Assembly (NCBI GenBank): GCA_025928215.1
Contig: JAICJW010000088.1
Location: 1 to 12,832, forward strand
DNA from: Chloroflexia bacterium
GTDB taxonomy: Bacteria > Chloroflexota > Chloroflexia > Thermomicrobiales > JALYUS01
Length of the DNA: 12,832 nucleotides
Direction: 5' to 3'
The notes beneath the pieces were generated by a model. It saw only the letters and a program-made list of their open reading frames with translations. It had not been told where the DNA came from and ran no database searches. Positions 1 through 7,346 of this stretch are shown piece after piece; the first letter of the stretch is position 1; each line of letters starts with the position of its first letter. Both the position numbers and the translations under genes were made by a program.

Positions 1-422
1 CCCTTGAAGCAGTCGTACGGGCGGACCCACTTGGCGAGTGTCCAATCGTTGTACGCGCTGGCGAGGGCGGTCTGGAACCGCCAGTCGTGCTGGATGGCGA
101 CCCCGATGATCGAGCCGGTCAGCACGCCGATATCGATGCGGTACTTCGTCAGCAGTTGCTGCACGACCCAGTCGGGGTCGCCGGCGGCGAGCCCGTCTTC
201 CTCGCGCACGGCGTCGTCCATCCGGCCCGATCCCATGTTGGCATAGTAGCGCGCCGCCATGCCGGGGCCGCCGTTGTCCAGCCAAACGTGCCACTCCGGC
301 GGGAGGAACGGCCGCAGCTCATTCAAGCTGGGCAGATCGTTGTGGACATCGGTGTCCACCAGCCGGAGCCTCGCTGCCTTGTCGGTAACGGCTTCGGCAC
401 GGGGTTTCATCGCGATCGCCAT
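1..422 (-). CDS. Amidohydrolase-2 family protein, N-terminal part (cut by window edge)
   Basis: The first 140 codons of a metal-dependent hydrolase of the amidohydrolase-2 (TIM-barrel) type; the C-terminus lies beyond base 1. The protein opens MAIAMKPRAE and at residues 22-28 carries VDTDVHN, the D-x-H strand-1 motif that supplies metal ligands in this family. The later NDW...W stretch (about residues 124-131) also looks typical. The start is fixed by an AAGGAGGG ribosome-binding site at 437-430, 7 nt before the ATG. It follows the second transporter ATPase by about 80 nt with no convincing terminator between them, so it is probably the last visible gene of the operon. Such enzymes hydrolyse, decarboxylate or open lactone rings. 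A lactonase or hydrolase step on the imported compound would fit, but the substrate is not visible and the distal active-site residues are outside the window. Confidence 0.8.
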   Translation of the reverse strand, partial: MAIAMKPRAEAVTDKAARLRLVDTDVHNDLPSLNELRPFLPPEWHVWLDNGGPGMAARYYANMGSGRMDDAVREEDGLAAGDPDWVVQQLLTKYRIDIGVLTGSIIGVAIQHDWRFQTALASAYNDWTLAKWVRPYDCFK

Positions 423-501
423 GTGCAGACCCTCCTTACCAAACGAATTCGCATCATCGTACCAGCGTTGCCACGCAGAATCGGTTCCATAGTACGGACC
501 T

Positions 502-1551
502 TCAACCGTCCGCCGCCGCGTGATCCTGATTGCTATCGGCCACGCTGCCGGCGAAGACGTCCGTCAGCGTCTCCGGTACCGTCGCCGGCGAATCGCGATA
601 CAGGTAGCAGGCGGAGACACGCCGTGGGTTCGTGCGGAAGAGGGGCGGCGGCTGCTCGACGCACATCGGCATCGCGTAGGGGCAACGATCGGTGAATTTG
701 CAGCTTTCCGCCGTTGATCCGCTTAGCCCTGCAGGTGCTTTCGCCGCCGCCCAGGGGTGATGCGGATCGGGCAGTGGGATCGAGCCGACCAGCAATTGTG
801 TATACGGGTGCTGCGGATCTTGCACCACATGCTCGACATCCCCTGCCTCCGCCACCGCGCCGCGATAGAGGACGATAATATTCTCGCTCACTTGATACGC
901 GGTCGTCAGGTCGTGCGTAATGTAGATGAACGAGATGCCGAATTCCTTGTTCAGTTGGGAGAGGTTCTTCAGGATTGTCGCGCGTAGCGATGCGTCTACC
1001 ATCGAGACGGGCTCATCCGCGATGATGATGCGGGGCCGGAGCAGCAAGGCGCGCGCGACCATGATCCGTTGGCGCTGCCCCCCGCTTAGCTGATGCGGGA
1101 AACGCCCCAGAGTTTCCTCCGGCCTGAGCCCGACCGCATGCAGCGTCCGCTCGATCAGCGCGCGACGCTCCTTATGCGAGTTCGCGAGACGGAACTTCGT
1201 AATCGGCGTTTCCAGGACGTGGTCCACATTGTAGAACGGGTTGTACACCTCGTACGGGTCCTGGAAGATTACCTGGACCTCGCGCAGATAGGTCCGATGC
1301 TCCGCGCGCGACATATGCCGGATATCTTTCCCTTTGTATCGCACGGTGCCGCTCGTCGGCTCCGTGAGTCCCAGGAGAATGCGGGCAAGCGTCGTCTTTC
1401 CGCTGCCGCTCTCCCCAACGACGGCAGTGAACGATGGTGGGCTATCCTGGATGGTAAAGGAAAAGTCTTCGAGTGCGACCGCGCGTTTCTTACTAAGGAT
1501 TCCCGCACTGAAGACCTTCGTCACGTTCCGTGCCTCGAGTAGCGCAGCCAT
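502..1551 (-). CDS. Opp/Dpp-type ABC transporter ATP-binding protein (second ATPase)
   Basis: Cytoplasmic ATPase of a dipeptide/oligosaccharide importer, 349 aa. Walker A GESGSGKT is at 46-53, the ABC signature LSGGQRQR at 155-162, Walker B IIIADEP at 175-181 and the switch histidine at 213 (ITHD). A C-terminal oligopeptide-transporter extension contains HPYTQLL and four cysteines at 284, 290, 297 and 315, the C-x5-C-x6-C-x17-C spacing associated with an Fe-S cluster in Opp/Dpp ATPases. The ADEPVSMVDASLR variant resembles sugar-transporting members rather than classical DppF; this is an impression, not a computed result. A GTG at 1557 gives a form two residues longer, but it lies inside the GAGGAG ribosome-binding site (1562-1557). 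The ATG at 1551, 5 nt after that site, is therefore the better start. The gene follows the first ATPase with a 9-nt gap, and that gene's TGA overlaps this ribosome-binding site. Confidence 0.95.
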   Translation of the reverse strand: MAALLEARNVTKVFSAGILSKKRAVALEDFSFTIQDSPPSFTAVVGESGSGKTTLARILLGLTEPTSGTVRYKGKDIRHMSRAEHRTYLREVQVIFQDPYEVYNPFYNVDHVLETPITKFRLANSHKERRALIERTLHAVGLRPEETLGRFPHQLSGGQRQRIMVARALLLRPRIIIADEPVSMVDASLRATILKNLSQLNKEFGISFIYITHDLTTAYQVSENIIVLYRGAVAEAGDVEHVVQDPQHPYTQLLVGSIPLPDPHHPWAAAKAPAGLSGSTAESCKFTDRCPYAMPMCVEQPPPLFRTNPRRVSACYLYRDSPATVPETLTDVFAGSVADSNQDHAAADG

Positions 1552-1560
1552 GGACACTCC

Positions 1561-2547
1561 TCAATACAGGTGGCAGGCCACCCAATGATCGGGGCGCACC
1601 TCGCGGAACGCCGGTTCCTCCGTTGCACATTGATCAAAAGCGTGCGGGCAGCGCGTCCGGAACGGGCAACCTGACGGACGGTCCAGGAGTGAGGGCGGCA
1701 CCCCCGGGATTCCCTCGAGATCCCCTTTCCGTTCCAGAGATGGGAGGCTGCCGATCAACAACTGCGCATACGGATGTAGCGGCTCATCGAACATGTCGTT
1801 GACAGAACAAAGCTCGACGAGCTTCCCGGCGTACATCACGCCGAGCTGCGTTACGAATTGTGCCATGAGGCCCATGTCGTGGCCGATGAGGATGACCGAT
1901 GCACCGAGATCATCCTGGACTTCGCGCAGCGTCTCCATGATCTGACGCTGCACGACGACATCGAGAGCGCTCGTCGGTTCATCCGCGATGATCACCCTGG
2001 GGCGCAGGCTGATCGCGATGGCGATCACGACACGCTGCTTCATGCCGCCCGAGAGTTCGTGCGGGTACATTCGTGCCACTTCGGGATTCAGACCGACACG
2101 CCTGAGGAGTTCGCCGATCCGCGCATCGAGCTCCTGGCGGGGAATCCGCGCGCCGTGATCGGCCAGCGCGTCCACAATTTGCTCGCGTACCCGACGGACC
2201 GGATTGAGCGAGTTCATCGCGCCCTGCGCAACCAGGGCAATGTCCGCGAGGCGCAGTTGTCGCATCTGCTCCTCTGAGAGCGCGAGAATGTCCGTCTCGC
2301 CCAGCAAGACCCTGCCGCTCTCGATCTTGCCGGGCGGCTTGATCAAGCGAATCAGCGCCATGGCGATGGTCGTCTTCCCCGATCCGGATTCGCCGACAAA
2401 ACCGATGCGCTCGTGGGGCTTCAGGTCGAAACTGACCCCATCCACTGCCCGCACCGCGCCACGCGGTGTGTGATAGTAGACCCGCAAATCCTCGACCCGT
2501 AGCGTGTCGGTTTGCAATGCTGTTGTCGAGGGCACCTTCGCTGTCAT
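1561..2547 (-). CDS. Opp/Dpp-type ABC transporter ATP-binding protein (first ATPase)
   Basis: Cytoplasmic ATPase, 328 aa, that pairs with the 502-1551 product to energise uptake. Visible motifs are Walker A GESGSGKT (52-59), Q-loop glutamine 108 in VAQGAMNSLNPV, signature LSGGMKQR (165-172), Walker B VIIADEP (185-191) and H-loop IGHD (His223). The C-terminal extension has HPYAQLL and cysteines 294, 300, 307 and 325. This C-x5-C-x6-C-x17-C pattern is identical to that of its partner and fits the [4Fe-4S] site described for Opp/Dpp ATPases. The ATG overlaps the permease stop as ATGA (4-nt overlap) and is preceded by GAGGAGGG at 2559-2552, which suggests translational coupling. Length and domain order are normal for a DppD/OppD protein. 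The substrate cannot be read from the ATPase. Confidence 0.95.
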   Translation of the reverse strand: MTAKVPSTTALQTDTLRVEDLRVYYHTPRGAVRAVDGVSFDLKPHERIGFVGESGSGKTTIAMALIRLIKPPGKIESGRVLLGETDILALSEEQMRQLRLADIALVAQGAMNSLNPVRRVREQIVDALADHGARIPRQELDARIGELLRRVGLNPEVARMYPHELSGGMKQRVVIAIAISLRPRVIIADEPTSALDVVVQRQIMETLREVQDDLGASVILIGHDMGLMAQFVTQLGVMYAGKLVELCSVNDMFDEPLHPYAQLLIGSLPSLERKGDLEGIPGVPPSLLDRPSGCPFRTRCPHAFDQCATEEPAFREVRPDHWVACHLY

Positions 2548-3473
2548 GCAGCCCTCCTCAAACGCGGGTTCGCGATCTCATCCAGCCCGATCGTCAGGAG
2601 AAGCAAGCCGAAGAAGAGCGTTGCCAACACAACGATCGGCGGCACCCACCACCACCACATACCGCGCAGGAGCGCATTGAAGCGGATCGCCCAATAGATC
2701 GTCATGCCAAGCGTCGGTTGGTTCTGCGGGCCAAGGCCGAGCGCCTCAAGGCCGATCGAGAAGAGGATGGCACCGAAGACGGCGGAGACGAAGCTCGCGG
2801 CCAGGAACGGGAAGAGGTTGGGCAGGAGTTCGCGGACAATGATCTCCACGGCGTTCATACCGGAGCGCCGTGCCACCTGGACATAGGCGCGTTCGCGCAT
2901 CGTGAGCACCTGTGCACGGACAATCCGCGTCGGATAGCGCCACGCGAGCGAGGCGATCACGAGCGCCATGATATTGACGCTGATGAACGTCTTGATTGAT
3001 GCGGCGACAGTAATGAGGATCAGGAGGCCGGGTACGGTCAGCAGCGTGTCCACCGCGATGCGGACGATGGCATCCAGCACACCACCGAGATAGCCGGATA
3101 GAAATCCGAGGACGATGCCGATGGCGAGCCCGATCCCGCCGGCCAGGAAGCCGATGCGCATCGTCGCCGGCAACCCGGCGATCATCACGGCGAGGAGTTC
3201 GCGCCCCTGGTCATCCGTGCCGAGGAGATACTGCCGGGAGGGCGCTTGCGCCGGGAGCGCACTCAACGGGTCGGCATTCTTCATGTCGACAAAGAGCGGC
3301 CCGATGATCCCGATCAGGATCAACGCAAGCACCATTCCCAAGCCGACAACAACATGCGGGTTACGCCGGCAATAGGCGAGAATCGCCTCCGCCGGTGTCC
3401 GGTCTCGCGAGGCCCCACGCTCCGGCACGGAGATCGCGGGTGCTGCGGTGAGGTCGATCGGTGCCTCTGCCAT
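2544..3473 (-). CDS. Opp/Dpp-type ABC transporter permease (DppC-like)
   Basis: Inner-membrane permease of 309 aa. It has the long cytoplasmic N-terminus of DppC-type proteins, a first membrane span around 42-62, the periplasmic motif LLGTDDQGRE (83-92), and further spans near 106-127, 143-160, 165-178, 222-242 and 277-297. The cytoplasmic coupling loop (about 198-220, VQVARRSGMNAVEIIVRELLPN) is the EAA-type segment that contacts an ATPase. The C-terminus ends GLDEIANPRLRR, typical of the family. A start 18 codons upstream is possible, but the ATG at 3473 follows GGAGG (3485-3481) by 7 nt and lies 1 nt after the stop of the preceding permease. The extra upstream residues would lie inside that gene, so the short form is annotated. 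Confidence 0.94.
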   Translation of the reverse strand: MAEAPIDLTAAPAISVPERGASRDRTPAEAILAYCRRNPHVVVGLGMVLALILIGIIGPLFVDMKNADPLSALPAQAPSRQYLLGTDDQGRELLAVMIAGLPATMRIGFLAGGIGLAIGIVLGFLSGYLGGVLDAIVRIAVDTLLTVPGLLILITVAASIKTFISVNIMALVIASLAWRYPTRIVRAQVLTMRERAYVQVARRSGMNAVEIIVRELLPNLFPFLAASFVSAVFGAILFSIGLEALGLGPQNQPTLGMTIYWAIRFNALLRGMWWWWVPPIVVLATLFFGLLLLTIGLDEIANPRLRRAA

Positions 3474-3474
3474 A

Positions 3475-4479
3475 TCACGCCCTCCGGTACGAAATGCGCG
3501 GATCGAGAACGGGATAGAGGAGATCAACGAGGAGCGTCATAATCGCGATGGAGAAGACCGTGAAGTAGACGATCCCATAGATGAGGAAGTAATCCGAGCC
3601 GGTGATCGCGGTGTAGAGGAGCGATCCCATCCCCGGATAGCCGAAGATCACCTCGACGATTACGACGCCCGAGATAATCGTGCCCAGGTTGATCGCGAAG
3701 GTTGTGACCTGCGGGAGGATCGCGTTGCGCATCGCATACGAGAAGAAAATGCGACGATCCTTGAGCCCCGTCGCTTCGGCGAAATTGATGTAGTCCTCGC
3801 CCTTGGTCGTGATCATCATGCCGCGCATGCCGAGCGCCCAGACGCCGATGCTCGCGAGGACGATGGAAAGGCCGGGCAGGAACGCGTGGCGCACGACATC
3901 GAGCATGTACGACAGACTGAGATGGGGAATCACGCCGATCGAGTATCCGCCGGACAAGGGGAAGACGGGGACGAGAATCGCGAAGAGATAGACGAGGACG
4001 AGCCCCAGGAGGTAGTACGGGATGGCCGAGAGTGCCATCGCGGGGCCGATGAGGTACTGGAAGATCCTGGGGGCGCGCGACCAGGTGACCAGCGCCCCCA
4101 GGATCGTGCCGAGCACGAATGCGATTGCCGACGAGACAACGAGCAGGCCGACCGTCCAGGGCAGGGCCCGGCGGATCATCGCGACCACCTTATTCGGGTA
4201 GTTGGCGATGGAATAGCCGAAGTCGAGCTTGGCGACATGCTCGAGATAGAGGCCGTACTGGATGTATAACGGCTTGTCTAGGCCGAATTGCGTGTTGTAG
4301 GAGCGGACCATCTCCTCGATCCCGCCCTGCAGCGCCCCGCCCTGCGACGCTTGGCTGATCAGGCGGTCGCGCACGGGGTTGCCGGGTGCCATGCGCGGTA
4401 AAATGAAGTTGAGGGTCGCCGCCGCCCAGAGGACGATCACAAACTGGAGCAATCGCCGGGCGACATAGCCGATTTGCAT
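3475..4479 (-). CDS. Opp/Dpp-type ABC transporter permease (DppB-like)
   Basis: Inner-membrane permease of 334 aa. It starts with the family's N-terminal span (about 8-28) followed by PRMAPGNPVRD, the usual DppB signature. More spans lie near 108-132, 146-172, 198-217, 259-280 and 299-324. The cytoplasmic ATPase-contact loop reads NFAEATGLKDRRIFFSYAMR (232-251) and is followed by NAILP. The ATG at 4479 sits 9 nt after AAGGAG (4494-4489). A longer frame beginning at 4515 adds 12 residues that do not resemble the family, so it was not used. The gene follows the solute-binding protein by 61 nt, a gap that holds a GC-rich hairpin, and forms the membrane channel with the 2544-3473 product. Confidence 0.95.
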   Translation of the reverse strand: MQIGYVARRLLQFVIVLWAAATLNFILPRMAPGNPVRDRLISQASQGGALQGGIEEMVRSYNTQFGLDKPLYIQYGLYLEHVAKLDFGYSIANYPNKVVAMIRRALPWTVGLLVVSSAIAFVLGTILGALVTWSRAPRIFQYLIGPAMALSAIPYYLLGLVLVYLFAILVPVFPLSGGYSIGVIPHLSLSYMLDVVRHAFLPGLSIVLASIGVWALGMRGMMITTKGEDYINFAEATGLKDRRIFFSYAMRNAILPQVTTFAINLGTIISGVVIVEVIFGYPGMGSLLYTAITGSDYFLIYGIVYFTVFSIAIMTLLVDLLYPVLDPRISYRRA

Positions 4480-4503
4480 ATTCGCGCACTCCTTCGGACC
4501 CGA

Positions 4504-4520
4504 GAGCGGACGCACCGCTC
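4504..4520 (-). promoter_or_regulatory. Intercistronic hairpin between the binding-protein and permease genes
   Basis: On the minus-strand transcript, GAGCGG and CCGCTC form a perfect 6-bp GC-only-but-one stem around a 5-nt loop (TGCGT). It starts about 20 nt after the binding-protein stop and lies before the permease ribosome-binding site. No U-run follows, so it is unlikely to be a full terminator. In other binding-protein operons, hairpins in this position protect the upstream message or attenuate the downstream one, so the binding protein is made in excess. That role here is inferred. Confidence 0.45.
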
Positions 4521-4540
4521 GCCGCTTGCCACGCCCATGC

Positions 4541-6457
4541 TCAGGCCGGCTGTAGGGTGTTAATGAAGAGCCCTGCCGCCCCCCGATGCCAGGAAGCCGG
4601 TGTCGTGTATGGGTTGTCCGAGTTGGGCCAGCCCTTCCAGTACTGAGTGTTGACAGGGCAGATCTGGTACCACTGGACGGTCGGGATTGCGGGCAGGTTG
4701 GGGATCCAAATCTCCATCGCCTTGTGCCAGAGATCCATGAATTGCGGCGTGCCGGGCGGCAGCGTCGCCATCTGATCCATGATCTTGTCGTAATCGCCGT
4801 TCTTCCAGCGGAAGTAGTAAATCGCGTTCTGGCCGATTGGCAGCGCGTAGCGGCTGTGATACTGCTTCATGCTGAGATATGGGTCGCGCACCGAGGCGGA
4901 TTGGCCGTCGACGAAGACCTCTAGATCCCCGGTCGCCTCGAGCGTCGTGGCATTCGTCGGGAACTTGAACGTCGCATCGAAGCCTGCTTGCTTGAACTGC
5001 TGGGCGATGACCGGGACGAACGTCTCGAAGAAGCCCGGCGCGCAGATCATCGTGAACGCGAAGCGGTTGCCGTCCTTCGTCCAGATGCCGTCCGAGCCCT
5101 TGGTGTACCCCTTGCCCTGCATGATCTCCGCCGACTTCTTCGGATCGTAGGAGTCGATCGGGTATTTCTGCAGGATGTCCTGGACGGCGTCGAAGTACGG
5201 CTTCATCACCGAATAGGCGGGCAGCGGGAGCACGGTGAACTCGCCCGAGCCCTGGAAGCCGACATCGATGATTTGCTTGCGGTTGATGGCGTGGTTGAGC
5301 GCCCAGCGGATATCGGGGTCGTCGTAGGGCGGCTTGGCGCAGTTAATCTTGATGCAGTTCGTCCAGCCGTCGATCGCGCCGTACGGTGGCTTCCTGTCCG
5401 CGGTGAAGACTTCCAGCTTCGCGTTGCGGCTGATCGCGGTCTTCGTGTCGGCCGGTTGCAGGTTGTGTGAGGAGTCAATATCCCCGGCCGCGAGCAGTTG
5501 CGTCAGTTTCGGATCCTCGTAGCGGGGCAGGATGATGATCCGCTTCATCGCGGGCAATGGGTGGAAGCCGGTCTTCGCGCCCCACCAGTCGTCCCGGCGG
5601 TCCCAGATCTTCTGGGTCGCCGAGGAAAAGACGAGCTTCCACGGGCCTGTGACGACTGGCCAGCCCTTCGCGATATCGTGGTTCGTGAACGTCTTGAGGT
5701 CTGGCTGCCCCTTGAAGATATGCTCCGGCACGATCGGGATACCCTGGTCCTGTACCCACTGGAAATACTGGATCATAAAATTCGGGTTCGGCGCGTTGAG
5801 TGTGAACTTCACCGTGAGCGGATCAAGCGCCACGATGTCTTTCACCGCGTTCTTCATATCGAAGGAGAAGTTCAGATCTGGCGAGTTGTCGCGCATCATA
5901 TTAATTGTATAGAGGACATCCTGACTGTCGAAAGCCTGACCGTCGCTCCAGGTGATATTTGGCCGGAGTTTGACTGTTAGCTCCGTGTAATCCGGATTAA
6001 ACTGGTAACTCTCCGCCTGATACGGGATCTCCCCTTTGCTGCCGGTCAGTCCCGGAGGGGCGGTGGACTTCTCGTTCCAGACCGAATCGTAGAAGTACAA
6101 AGGCTCGAAGGCGAAATGCCAACCCGTGCGCTGCGCGTTCGTGAGGAACGGGTTATGGATCTCCGCGTCGTTCATCTGATCAACCGAGTCCGAAACGCTC
6201 ATGATCAGCGTCTGGTTGCGCGGCACTTGCGGGATATTGGCCGGGGCGGCGGCGGGCGATGCCTGGCCGACGGCAGCGGGCGAACTGGCGGCGGACTGCC
6301 CGGTCGTCGCGGGCGCGGACCCACCGGGTGCGGGCGTCTTGGTCGGCAGGACGACTTCCTGGCTGTTGCCACCCCCACACGCCGCCAGAAGACTCGCGGC
6401 GGCGGTGGCACCCGCGGCGACCAGGAACTCACGACGGTACAGACGGCGCGTTGTCAT
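4541..6457 (-). CDS. Extracellular solute-binding lipoprotein, SBP family 5
   Basis: Substrate-capture component of the importer, 638 aa, predicted to be anchored to the outer face of the membrane. The N-terminus carries a Tat-like motif (YRREFLV, 7-13), a hydrophobic stretch and a lipobox LLAAC with the acylated cysteine at 27. A flexible Ala/Pro/Ser/Thr-rich linker runs from about 30 to 78. The mature domain has the family-5 signature around 163-184 (KLRPNITWSDGQAF...DVLYT). Residues 100-120 (HNPFL...FEPLYFYD) resemble members that bind oligosaccharides rather than peptides; this is inference. A frame starting at 6631 would add 58 residues, mostly overlapping the upstream gene. The ATG at 6457 is chosen because it follows GGGAGGA (6472-6466) by 8 nt and puts the signal peptide at the start. 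The preceding sugar-enzyme gene ends 46 nt upstream. Confidence 0.95.
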   Translation of the reverse strand: MTTRRLYRREFLVAAGATAAASLLAACGGGNSQEVVLPTKTPAPGGSAPATTGQSAASSPAAVGQASPAAAPANIPQVPRNQTLIMSVSDSVDQMNDAEIHNPFLTNAQRTGWHFAFEPLYFYDSVWNEKSTAPPGLTGSKGEIPYQAESYQFNPDYTELTVKLRPNITWSDGQAFDSQDVLYTINMMRDNSPDLNFSFDMKNAVKDIVALDPLTVKFTLNAPNPNFMIQYFQWVQDQGIPIVPEHIFKGQPDLKTFTNHDIAKGWPVVTGPWKLVFSSATQKIWDRRDDWWGAKTGFHPLPAMKRIIILPRYEDPKLTQLLAAGDIDSSHNLQPADTKTAISRNAKLEVFTADRKPPYGAIDGWTNCIKINCAKPPYDDPDIRWALNHAINRKQIIDVGFQGSGEFTVLPLPAYSVMKPYFDAVQDILQKYPIDSYDPKKSAEIMQGKGYTKGSDGIWTKDGNRFAFTMICAPGFFETFVPVIAQQFKQAGFDATFKFPTNATTLEATGDLEVFVDGQSASVRDPYLSMKQYHSRYALPIGQNAIYYFRWKNGDYDKIMDQMATLPPGTPQFMDLWHKAMEIWIPNLPAIPTVQWYQICPVNTQYWKGWPNSDNPYTTPASWHRGAAGLFINTLQPA

Positions 6458-6503
6458 GGACTCAATCCTCCCGTGACGTTTATCCGATCCGGCCTCTGGC
6501 CCC

Positions 6504-7346
6504 TCACGCGCGGCCCGCGAGAGCCGCACGACAGTACCCGACCGCGTACGCCATCGCGATCTCGTTGCGTCGCTCGCCGAAGACCTTCGGCAGGTGCTCC
6601 GGAGCGATCGCCCCGCGATAGCCAAGTTCATGGAGGAGCGCGATGGCGGTGTCCGGCCTCACCTCCCCGTCGCCGGGGAAGACTTCATCCACCTGACCAT
6701 CGGAATGGATAACGACGTCACGCACGTGAACCATGAAGGTGCGGTCGATGAAGCGGGGCAGGACGGATCGCACATCGTCCCCGCACATCGCCATGCAACC
6801 GAAGCAGAAGATCATCCCATTGTCCGGGGTGGGTACTGCGTCGAAGAGCGAGTCGTACGCCCGCGCTCCCCAGAGCCCTTTCGCGGGCGGCCACGGCGAA
6901 TGGGTCGCCAGTCTCGTCCCCGCGCGCCGCGCGTGTTCGGAGGCGCGCACGTAGAAATCGCAGTTACGTGCGAATTGTTCGGACGATTCCTGGGGTGTCT
7001 TCGCGTCGTCCAGGGGCGGATGCAAGGTCACACACGGGATGTCCGCCGCACCGGCCGCGTCGAGATGGCGCGCGAAGATATCGAACGCCTCTCGCCCCGC
7101 GGGCGTCTCGTCCACCCATTCGCGTACCGGCTCTCGCACCGGTTCGAGGCCGATGATCTCGATACCTGCCGCGTCGAATGGCTTGCGATATTCCCGCATC
7201 TCTGCGGCGGTCGGCCAACCGCGCTCGACCGCGCTCGCGATGGATTTCGCGGATTCCTGCACGGCGGTGATGCCGAGTTGCGTGCAGTAGTCGATACGAA
7301 TTGCGGGGTCATCGGAGACCATGTGTGTGCGCAGGCAGACTTTCAC
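6504..7346 (-). CDS. Compact mannonate dehydratase-like (UxuA-like) TIM-barrel protein
   Basis: A 280-aa sugar-acid or sugar enzyme of the xylose-isomerase-like TIM-barrel superfamily. The order of likely metal ligands matches the mannonate dehydratase (UxuA) pattern: His149 in THSPWPP, Cys181 in IFCFG, His207 in MVHVRDV and Glu250-His251 in APEHLPKVFGE, followed by MAYAVGYCRAAL near the end. In UxuA, as I recall it, the last site is Asp-His, so Glu replaces Asp here. UxuA proteins are usually 350-400 aa, so this is a short form. UxuA removes water from D-mannonate to give 2-keto-3-deoxygluconate; a related dehydratase, epimerase or isomerase remains possible. Translation starts at GTG 7346, 5 nt after GGGAGGG, and overlaps the dehydrogenase stop as GTGA, so the two enzymes are translationally coupled. 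Confidence 0.8.
   Translation of the reverse strand: MKVCLRTHMVSDDPAIRIDYCTQLGITAVQESAKSIASAVERGWPTAAEMREYRKPFDAAGIEIIGLEPVREPVREWVDETPAGREAFDIFARHLDAAGAADIPCVTLHPPLDDAKTPQESSEQFARNCDFYVRASEHARRAGTRLATHSPWPPAKGLWGARAYDSLFDAVPTPDNGMIFCFGCMAMCGDDVRSVLPRFIDRTFMVHVRDVVIHSDGQVDEVFPGDGEVRPDTAIALLHELGYRGAIAPEHLPKVFGERRNEIAMAYAVGYCRAALAGRA

Noticed and set aside
495..512. CGGAC/GTCCG hairpin at the end of the second ATPase as an operon terminator
   Set aside because: It overlaps the stop codon, has a short stem and lacks a T-run; the next gene has a strong ribosome-binding site and probably belongs to the operon.
3448..4269. A 273-codon Asp/Glu/Arg-rich plus-strand frame opposite the permease
   Set aside because: This highly charged translation is the antisense of a membrane protein; no start signal supports it.
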